Shown: one piece after another, positions 24,502 to 30,455 of the stretch
How positions within the stretch are numbered: the first letter of the stretch is position 1
Layout: each line of letters opens with the position of its first letter
Assembly: GCF_024609265.1 (NCBI RefSeq)
Contig: NZ_JANHMP010000001.1
Span: forward strand, 1,667,505 to 1,731,504
Source of the DNA: Geothrix campi
Lineage (GTDB): Bacteria > Acidobacteriota > Holophagae > Holophagales > Holophagaceae
DNA: 64,000 bases
Direction: 5' to 3'
Translations under genes and position numbers: made by a program
Notes under the pieces: model-generated
Databases searched by the model: none
The model's input: the letters and a program-made list of their open reading frames with translations, nothing else
Told to the model about the DNA's origin: nothing

Positions 24502-25383
24502 ATGCGAGTCGTCCGTTCCATTGCTGATCTGCGCGCCATCCTGAGACCCCTGCGGGCCGAAGGCAAACGGGTCGGGTTTGTCCCCACCATGGGGTTCCTG
24601 CACGAGGGCCACGGGGCCCTCATCCGCCAGAGCGCCGCCCGTTGCGACGTGACCGTGGTCTCCATCTTCGTGAATCCGACGCAGTTCGGCCCCAGCGAGG
24701 ACCTGGCCAACTACCCCCGGGACCTGGAGCGGGACCAGAACCTCTGTCTGGAGACCGGGGCCACGGTGCTGTTCCTGCCCGAGGTCGCCGAAATCTACCC
24801 CACGGGATTCCAAACCCATGTGGAGCCGGGCCGCCTGGCTCAAACCCTCTGCGGGCGCTACCGACCCGGCCACTTCCGGGGCGTCGCCACCGTGGTGGCC
24901 AAGCTCTTCAGCATCGTCCAGCCGGACCTGGCCTTCTTCGGCCAGAAGGACTTCCAGCAGACGGTGGTGATTCGGCGCATGGCCCGGGATCTGAACCTGC
25001 CCGTGGATGTCGTGGTCGTGCCCACCGTGCGGGAGGCGGATGGCCTGGCCCTGAGCAGCCGCAACGCCTATCTGGATGAGGAGGCCCGGCGCCGGGCCGC
25101 GACCCTCAGCCAGGGCCTCCTGGCCGCCCAGGCGGCATTCGACGCCGGGGAGCGTCAGTCGTCGAAGCTGGTGAAGGCGGCCCGGGCACTCATGACGGGC
25201 GCAGATTCCATCCAGTACCTCGAGCTGGTGGATGCCCAGACCATGGAACCCTTCAAGGGGCCCGTGGATCGCACCGTCGCCTTGTGCGTGGCCGCCTACG
25301 TGGGCAGCACTCGTCTCATCGACAACGTGCTCCTGGTTCCCTCCCCCAATCTGGCCGGGCAGAACAGCAGCCAAAGCGCCTGA
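24502..25383 (+). CDS. panC: Pantoate-beta-alanine ligase (pantothenate synthetase)
   Basis: Joins pantoate and beta-alanine with ATP to make pantothenate. The protein of 293 residues has the PanC signatures VPTMGFLHEGH (HxGH-type adenylate site), SIFVNPTQFGPSEDLANYPR, GRYRPGHFRGVATVVAKLF and FGQKDFQQ, and RNAYL after the SSR. ATG 24502 gives the usual family N-terminus (MRVVRSIADLR); a TTG at 24496 has better spacing to AAGGA and is the alternative start. Adjacent to panB as in many bacteria. Confidence 0.95.
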   Translation: MRVVRSIADLRAILRPLRAEGKRVGFVPTMGFLHEGHGALIRQSAARCDVTVVSIFVNPTQFGPSEDLANYPRDLERDQNLCLETGATVLFLPEVAEIYPTGFQTHVEPGRLAQTLCGRYRPGHFRGVATVVAKLFSIVQPDLAFFGQKDFQQTVVIRRMARDLNLPVDVVVVPTVREADGLALSSRNAYLDEEARRRAATLSQGLLAAQAAFDAGERQSSKLVKAARALMTGADSIQYLELVDAQTMEPFKGPVDRTVALCVAAYVGSTRLIDNVLLVPSPNLAGQNSSQSA

Positions 25384-25407
25384 AACCTATAGGTTCGGCC
25401 CGGGCCG
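25384..25407. repeat. Two adjoining 12-bp perfect palindromes
   Basis: Immediately after the panC stop, AACCTATAGGTT (25384-25395) is followed without a gap by CGGCCCGGGCCG (25396-25407). Both are perfect palindromes. They could be a regulator site or a weak transcript end for panC; no T-run follows. Confidence 0.5.
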
Positions 25408-25516
25408 CCCCACGGTGGGTTCATTCCTGGACGCATCCCGGGCATTCCACCGGTGCGGGGGTAGAATGGTCGGGTGCTTCCGGGGAAGTCCACCGGAACC
25501 GATTCCGGGAGGTTCC

Positions 25517-25885
25517 ATGCTCGTCCCGATCCTGCTCTCCGCCGCCCTCCTTGCCATGCCCCAGGGGCGCGGACATGACCGTGGAGGCCCTCCAGGGCTC
25601 GCGAAGAAGGGCGGAGTCCCCCCCGGCCTGGCCAAAAAGGGCGGCATGCCCCCCGGCCTGGCCAAGAAGTTCGGCCCCAGGATCCCCGAGCGGCCCTACA
25701 TCGCCGTGGATCCGCGCTACACCGACCGGGCCTATTTCCTGATTGATGGTCGCTGGGAACTCCGCCGTGGATTCGACGTGAGCCTCCAGGCCGAGGTCCG
25801 CGACACCCTGCGGCTGGCTCCCGTCCCGCCGCCCGTGCCCCTGCCCAGGATCGGCGTCGATCTCCATGTCGTGCTCTTCAACTGA
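25517..25885 (+). CDS. Secreted small protein with PPGLAKKGG repeats, paralogue of the next gene
   Basis: A 122-residue protein starting at ATG 25517, with GGGAGG six bases upstream. It has a signal peptide (MLVPILLSAALLAMPQG), then three near-identical decapeptides of the PPGLAKKGG type, then a domain with RAYFLIDGRWELRRG and a proline-rich end finishing GVDLHVVLFN. The last about 50 residues align with those of the next gene, so the two arose by duplication. PPGLAKK repeats are known from periplasmic RcnB-like proteins, but I do not assign function. It lies between panC and panD. Confidence 0.72.
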   Translation: MLVPILLSAALLAMPQGRGHDRGGPPGLAKKGGVPPGLAKKGGMPPGLAKKFGPRIPERPYIAVDPRYTDRAYFLIDGRWELRRGFDVSLQAEVRDTLRLAPVPPPVPLPRIGVDLHVVLFN

Positions 25886-25898
25886 ATAAGGAGGTTCC

Positions 25899-26435
25899 AT
25901 GTTCCGACGTTTGCTGGGTGCCGGCCTCGTGGCCGTCTTCACCCTGTCGGCCCTGCCTGCCACCGCCCGTCCCGATGACGAACGCCGCGGCCACCGCGGG
26001 GAGCGGGATGATCGCCGTGACGATCGCCGGGACGACCGCGATGATCGCCGGGACGACCGCCGCGATGACCGGAAGTACTGGAAGGAACGCGACAAGGCCG
26101 AGCGCAAATACTGGAAGGAAAGGGACAAGGAGGCGCGCAAGTACGAGCGCCACCGCTACGAGTACGAGGATCATGACCGCGGGGGCCGCCACTACCGCGC
26201 TCCCGCCTGGATGGACGGCTACTGGCGTCCCGGCGAAGGCCGGCGCTACGTGGCCCTCGTGCCAGGGGACCCCTCCCGCTGCTATGTCTTCATCGAGGGT
26301 CGGTGGGTGCTGCGCCAGGTCCGCGACCCCCGGGCCCGCCTGGACCTGGAAGGAGCCTTCCGGCTGCCCGTGGCCCCGCCCCCGGTGGCCCCGCCCCGAC
26401 TGGGTGTGGACCTCCACGTGGTGCTGTTCAACTGA
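25899..26435 (+). CDS. Secreted protein with charged RDDR repeats, paralogue of the previous gene
   Basis: A 178-residue protein beginning 13 bases after its paralogue, with AAGGAGG upstream of the ATG. It has a signal peptide (LLGAGLVAVFTLSALPATA), a low-complexity block of RDDR/RRDD units (about residues 25-58), two copies of KYWKERDK, and a C-terminal domain (APAWMDGYWRPGEGRRYVAL, CYVFIEGRWVLRQ) that again ends GVDLHVVLFN. The charge-repeat block is coded by imperfect tandem DNA repeats and may vary in length between strains. Likely periplasmic. No enzymatic motif is seen, and function is unknown. Confidence 0.75.
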   Translation: MFRRLLGAGLVAVFTLSALPATARPDDERRGHRGERDDRRDDRRDDRDDRRDDRRDDRKYWKERDKAERKYWKERDKEARKYERHRYEYEDHDRGGRHYRAPAWMDGYWRPGEGRRYVALVPGDPSRCYVFIEGRWVLRQVRDPRARLDLEGAFRLPVAPPPVAPPRLGVDLHVVLFN

Positions 26436-26460
26436 CCTTTGGCTGATTAGGCAAAAATCG

Positions 26461-26493
26461 AGGATGGACCCAGGGTACACCTGAGTCCATCCT
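26461..26493 (+). terminator. Stem-loop between the secreted-protein pair and panD
   Basis: AGGATGGAC (26461-26469) pairs with GTCCATCCT (26485-26493), extended inward by four more pairs after one mismatch, around a short loop. No T-run follows on the plus strand, while an AAAAA tract precedes it, so read on the minus strand it looks like an intrinsic terminator. It may attenuate read-through into panD or protect the 3' end of the upstream message. Confidence 0.5.
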
Positions 26494-26538
26494 TATGCGT
26501 TGGCCGGGACTCCCGACGGAGCCTGGACCGGAGGATGC

Positions 26539-26937
26539 ATGCTGCGCCACTTCCTGCTCGGTAAGATCCATCGCGCCACCGTGACGAGGGCCGATCTGGA
26601 CTACGTGGGATCGATCACGCTCGATCCGTTGCTCATCGAAGCCGCCGGCTTCATGGAGAACGAGAAGATCGACATCTACGACGTGACCAACGGGTCGCGC
26701 CTGTCCACCTATGTCATCCCGGGGATTCCGGGGTCGGGTGAGGTGGGCATCAACGGGGCCGCCGCCCACCTGGTCCAGAAGGGCGACCTGGTGATCATCG
26801 CCGCCTATGGCTGGATGACCGCCGAGGAAGCCGAGACCGTGGCCCCCAAGGTGGTCTTCGTGGACGAGCGCAACCGCATCACCGAGCGCCGCCGCCAGGA
26901 GCGCACCCCCCTCTGCGTCAGCGCCTTCACGGACTGA
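26539..26937 (+). CDS. panD: Aspartate 1-decarboxylase
   Basis: Makes beta-alanine, the substrate of PanC, by decarboxylating aspartate. The enzyme is made as a proenzyme that cleaves itself between Gly24 and Ser25 to form the pyruvoyl cofactor; here YVGSI places exactly Gly24-Ser25 when the start is ATG 26539, which supports that start. GGAGG lies four bases before it. Other family features are [14 protein letters not shown] at the N-terminus, [15 protein letters not shown], and [17 protein letters not shown]. At 132 residues it is of normal length. With panB and panC nearby, the beta-alanine and pantoate branches are encoded together. Confidence 0.96.
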   Translation: MLRHFLLGKIHRATVTRADLDYVGSITLDPLLIEAAGFMENEKIDIYDVTNGSRLSTYVIPGIPGSGEVGINGAAAHLVQKGDLVIIAAYGWMTAEEAETVAPKVVFVDERNRITERRRQERTPLCVSAFTD

Positions 26938-27315
26938 AAAGAGCGGGACAGGATGAACAGGATTCCTGCCTGGTGCCTGCCGGGGGAATGGCTTTTTTTT
27001 GCCGGTGATGCACTGTGATGAGGGTGACCGACCCTGGGATGCTTCCCCCATGAACCCTGGCTGAGCTGCGGGCGGAAATCATTGAAATCACTGGCCAATC
27101 TTGTTTTTTAAACCCTTTTAATTCACCTTTTAATCCTGCCAATCCCGTCTCCGCCTTGTTTCCTTCAGGGAATAAATACCAACTCCGGAACCTTCGACCG
27201 TTGGCGCGGCATCCTAAGAACATGGTAGAAAAGACCTACCCTTCGGCCTGGTACGGCCCTGGGGCCCGCAGTCGGGGCACGGCGCCCTCCTGTAAAGTTC
27301 TGAAAGGTTGGTTCC
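26938..27315. repeat. Spacer with inverted ACAGGATGAACAGGATT-type repeat arms
   Basis: A 378-base spacer without a gene. Near its left end is ACAGGATGAACAGGATT (26948-26964) within GAGCGGGACAGGATG; near 27132-27149 is AATCCTGCCAATCCCGTC, which on the other strand reads GACGGGATTGGCAGGATT, so the two arms face each other across about 170 AT-rich bases that include a T8 run. The layout resembles the GATGAACA-type repeats at 51347-53545. The remainder (27150-27315) is the leader and promoter zone of the RNase gene; I see no clear promoter boxes. Confidence 0.55.
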
Positions 27316-28845
27316 ATGGAAGTCCGCAAGTCCCTGGTGGTCAATTCGACCCCCCTGGAGACGCGCATCGCCCTGCTTGAGAACGGCCAGCTCTGCGAGC
27401 TGTTCCTCGAGCGGACGATGAACAAAAGCCAGGTGGGGGATGTGTACAAGGGCCGGGTGGCCAAGCTGCTCCCTGGCATGCAGAGCGCCTTCGTGGGCAT
27501 CGGGGGGGCCAAGGATGGCTTCCTCTACCTGGACGATCCCGTGGCCCAGCGCCTGGGAGCCGACCTGTCCGCCGACGAGGAGGGGGAAGAGCCCGTCGCC
27601 GATGACCTCCCGCCCCCGCCGCCCCCCCTGCCGCCCCTCAAGGAGGGCGAGGAGACCCTGGTGCAGGTGGTGAAGGATCCCATCGGCTCCAAGGGGCCGC
27701 GCCTTTCGCGCCACCTGAGCTTCCCCGGCCGCTTCCTGGTCTTCATGCCGGGCATCGACCACATCGGCATCTCCCGCAAGATCACCGATCCCGTGGAGCG
27801 GGAGCGCCTGCGGGATCTGATCCGCAGCCACGCCCAGCCGGGCGAGGGCTTCATCGTCCGCACCGCCGCCATCGGCGAGAAGGACGAGGACCTGGTGGGC
27901 GATGTGGCCTTCCTGCGCCAGGCCTGGCAGGAGATCCAGGCCAAGGCCGAGACCGTGCCCGCACCGGGCCTGGTCTGGCATGACCTGCACCTGCTCCAGA
28001 AAGTGCTGCGCGACATCTTCCGCGAGGAGGTCTCCAGCTTCTGGGTGGATGATCCCGAGGCCTACCGCGAAGTGCTGTCCTTCGTCGAGAAGCTGCATCC
28101 CGACTGGGCCAACCGCGTGAAGCACTTCACTTCCGACCTGCCCATCTTCGAGGCCTTCGGCATCGAGGGCGAGATCGAATCCGCCCGCCAGCCCAAGGTG
28201 TTCCTCAAGCACGGTGGCTCCATCGTGCTGAACCAGACCGAGGCCCTGGTCAGCGTCGACGTGAACACCGGCAAGTTCGTGGGGAAGAAGGATCTGGAGG
28301 AGACCGTCTACCTCACCAACCTCGAAGCCATCCCCGAGATCGTGCGCCAGCTGCGTCTGCGCAACCTGGGCGGCATCGTGGTCATCGACTTCATCGACAT
28401 GGTGGACGCCGCCCACCGCGACGAGGTGCTGGCGAAGTTGCAGGAGGAGCTCAAGCGGGACCGCAACCACGCGCGCGCCGGCGGCATCTCCGAGTTCGGC
28501 CTGGTGGAGCTCACCCGCAAGCGCACGGGCCCCTCGCTCGAACGCCAGCTCACCCAGCCCTGCCCTGTCTGCAACGGCGCGGGCCGCACCCAGAGCCCGG
28601 AGACCTCCCTGCTGAAGGCCTACCGCGAGCTGGTGCGCATGGGCGAACGCCTGCGCGGCGCGGATGTGCGCCTGACCCTGCATCCCGAGCTGGCGGGCGC
28701 GCTGCATCAGGAGGCCCGGGAAGGCCTCATGCAGCTGGCCCGTCTCCTCGGCGCCCGCGTCCAGTGGATCGAGCGCCAGGACACCCCCCGGCAGACCGTG
28801 GTCCTCGACGTCCAGCTATCCGGCCAGAACAGCGCCACCGCCTGA
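27316..28845 (+). CDS. rng: Ribonuclease E/G family endoribonuclease
   Basis: Cleaves single-stranded RNA in rRNA maturation and mRNA decay. The 509-residue protein has the S1 domain at the N-terminus (GDVYKGRVAKLLPGMQSAFV), the catalytic DNase I-like region with the two magnesium-binding aspartates in SVDVNTGKFVG and VVIDFIDM, and the zinc link CPVCNGAGR that holds the dimer. It is nearer RNase G than E in length and lacks a long C-terminal scaffold. Between S1 strands (about residues 80-115) there is an acidic and polyproline insertion. It ends three bases from the convergent HAD gene. Confidence 0.95.
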   Translation: MEVRKSLVVNSTPLETRIALLENGQLCELFLERTMNKSQVGDVYKGRVAKLLPGMQSAFVGIGGAKDGFLYLDDPVAQRLGADLSADEEGEEPVADDLPPPPPPLPPLKEGEETLVQVVKDPIGSKGPRLSRHLSFPGRFLVFMPGIDHIGISRKITDPVERERLRDLIRSHAQPGEGFIVRTAAIGEKDEDLVGDVAFLRQAWQEIQAKAETVPAPGLVWHDLHLLQKVLRDIFREEVSSFWVDDPEAYREVLSFVEKLHPDWANRVKHFTSDLPIFEAFGIEGEIESARQPKVFLKHGGSIVLNQTEALVSVDVNTGKFVGKKDLEETVYLTNLEAIPEIVRQLRLRNLGGIVVIDFIDMVDAAHRDEVLAKLQEELKRDRNHARAGGISEFGLVELTRKRTGPSLERQLTQPCPVCNGAGRTQSPETSLLKAYRELVRMGERLRGADVRLTLHPELAGALHQEAREGLMQLARLLGARVQWIERQDTPRQTVVLDVQLSGQNSATA

Positions 28846-28848
28846 GCT

Positions 28849-29529
28849 TCAGCCCAGACAGGTCGGACAGCGCATGCCCAGCTGGAGGTTCTCGATGAGT
28901 TCGGGCACCCGGTCGAGGCTGCGCACTTCGTACAGAGGGGCGTCGGGGTCGTGATCGGGGCGCGGCTTGGCGTCGCGGTTCACCCAGATGGCCGTCCAGC
29001 CCACGGCCAAGGCGCCCAGCACATCATCGGTCCAGCTGTCGCCCACCATGGCGAGGTTGCCGGGAAAGAGGCCCAACCGCCGCTGCACCGCCTCGTAGGC
29101 CGCGGGCTCCGGCTTGAGGGCACCCAGATCGGCGCTCCGGTGCTGGAGGCGGATGCGCTCGGAGATCCCCAGGCGATCCAGCAGCTCCAGGCCGAAACTC
29201 TGCGTGTTGGAGAGCAGCGCCACCCGCGCCAGGTCGCGCACCGCGGCCACGGCCTCCGGCGCGCTGGGAAAACAGAGCGCCTCGTCCCCCGCCTCCCGGA
29301 AGGCCTGGGCCATGGCCTCCATCTGCTCCGGGTCGAGCCCCGCGGGCTCGCGCCAGGCCTCGAGGAAGGCCTCCACCGACGCATAGGGCCGGATCATGCC
29401 ATCCCGCATGAGGGCCGCGTGCAGGTGCTCCTGCTCCGGCCTCAGCAGGCCCTTCAGCCGCTGGAACGGGCTCCCCGCCGGGCTGTAGACCAGCGTATTC
29501 CACAGGTCGAAGACGACGGCGCGGATCAT
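28849..29529 (-). CDS. HAD-superfamily hydrolase
   Basis: A 226-residue haloacid-dehalogenase-fold protein. Motif I is VVFDLWNTL: the nucleophile Asp is present, but the usual second Asp is Trp, a known variant in a subset of HAD proteins. Motif II is LLSNT, motif III the lysine in LGALKPEPAAYE, and motif IV GDSWTDDVLGA. A helical cap lies between about residues 15 and 90, as in subclass I. An unusual C-terminal CPTCLG could bind metal or be incidental. It is third in a minus-strand set with queD and a lipoprotein gene, and is convergent with rng. The substrate is unknown, probably a phosphorylated metabolite. Confidence 0.88.
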   Translation of the reverse strand: MIRAVVFDLWNTLVYSPAGSPFQRLKGLLRPEQEHLHAALMRDGMIRPYASVEAFLEAWREPAGLDPEQMEAMAQAFREAGDEALCFPSAPEAVAAVRDLARVALLSNTQSFGLELLDRLGISERIRLQHRSADLGALKPEPAAYEAVQRRLGLFPGNLAMVGDSWTDDVLGALAVGWTAIWVNRDAKPRPDHDPDAPLYEVRSLDRVPELIENLQLGMRCPTCLG

Positions 29530-29542
29530 GCAGGTCCGTGGT

Positions 29543-30043
29543 TCATCGGTTGGTGGCCTTCGAGGTGCGGAAGGGCACGCCGAACTCGATGCCCAGCACC
29601 TCGAAGCGGGCCTCGCCGTTGAGGCTCCAGGTGGCGGGCTCGTGGCGGGTGGCCGCCGCCGTGAGGGGCCCCCAGGCGCTCTTCAGATCGGCATAGCTCA
29701 GCACCACTTCGGCGTGCAGGGTGCTGCGGCCCTTCGGCGCCAGGTCCATGCCCTCCGGGAAACCGATGGCCCCCAGGGCGTGGTCGCCACCCTGGGCGGC
29801 CAGGCGCAGGTCCCCGCGCACGCGCCGAGTGCGCAGGCGCTGGTCCGTGGGGTTGTCCACGCCCACGTCCAGGCGCAGGCGCAGGCGCGAGCGCTCCAGC
29901 GGATAGGCCAGTTCGATCTGCGGCTCCACGCGATCCAGCGAGAAGCGCAGCTGGCGCGCCGCCTCCTGGTACTGCAGGGCCGGGTTGATGGCGTCGCAGC
30001 CGACCAGCAGCACGAGCGCAGAGAGGGCGAGGGCGCGTTTCAT
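29543..30043 (-). CDS. LEA14-like (WHy domain) lipoprotein
   Basis: A 166-residue protein with a signal peptide and lipobox (ALALSALVLLVGC), so anchored by lipid in the envelope. The rest fits the LEA type 2/WHy fold: RLRLDVGVDNPTDQRLRTRRV contains the N-P motif of that family, and the last part (EARFEVLGIEFGVPF) matches its closing strands. It starts one base after the queD stop and ends 13 bases before the HAD gene. Bacterial members are often stress-linked, but the role here is unknown. Confidence 0.75.
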   Translation of the reverse strand: MKRALALSALVLLVGCDAINPALQYQEAARQLRFSLDRVEPQIELAYPLERSRLRLRLDVGVDNPTDQRLRTRRVRGDLRLAAQGGDHALGAIGFPEGMDLAPKGRSTLHAEVVLSYADLKSAWGPLTAAATRHEPATWSLNGEARFEVLGIEFGVPFRTSKATNR

Positions 30044-30044
30044 C

Positions 30045-30392
30045 TCAGGCTCCGCGGTAGATCACGCAGTTGTCGCTGGTCTCGTAGACTTCGATCTGGC
30101 AGAGCTGGGGCAGCGCGGGCTTGAGCTGGTCCCAGATCCACACGGAGATGTTCTCGGCCGTGGACAGGGGGATCAGGTCGTTGAGGAAGCGGTGGTCCAG
30201 CTTCGAGATCACGTTCTCCACCACCACCTTCGAGAGGTCGTCGAAGTCGATGATCATGCCCGTCTCCGGGTTCACCTGGCCCTCCAGCAGCACGAACAGC
30301 TTGTAGCTGTGGCCGTGCAGGTTCCTGCACTTGCCCGGGTGGTTGTAGATGAAATGGGCCGCTTCGAACCAGTACTCTTTGCGCAGGATCAT
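30045..30392 (-). CDS. queD: 6-carboxytetrahydropterin synthase
   Basis: Converts 7,8-dihydroneopterin triphosphate to 6-carboxytetrahydropterin, the second step towards queuosine and other deazaguanines. The 115-residue protein has zinc-binding histidines in FEAAHF and NLHGHSY, the catalytic cysteine in GKCRNLHGH, and the LDHRFLND and STAENISVWIW segments typical of QueD. I chose ATG 30392; a GTG at 30401 would add three residues. The start is only a dozen bases after an intrinsic terminator of the gene upstream, which leaves little room for a separate promoter. Confidence 0.93.
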   Translation of the reverse strand: MILRKEYWFEAAHFIYNHPGKCRNLHGHSYKLFVLLEGQVNPETGMIIDFDDLSKVVVENVISKLDHRFLNDLIPLSTAENISVWIWDQLKPALPQLCQIEVYETSDNCVIYRGA

Positions 30393-30403
30393 GGCACTCA
30401 CGA

Positions 30404-30431
30404 TAGAAAAGGCCCCGCGGTCGCGGGGCCT
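30404..30431 (-). terminator. Intrinsic terminator after the SLBB export gene
   Basis: A ten-pair GC-rich stem, AGGCCCCGCG (30410-30419) with CGCGGGGCCT (30422-30431). On the minus strand it is followed by TTTTCT. It lies just past the stop of the SLBB gene and directly before queD. Confidence 0.85.
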
Positions 30432-30455
30432 CTCATTCTATCAGCAGGTGCGGCC

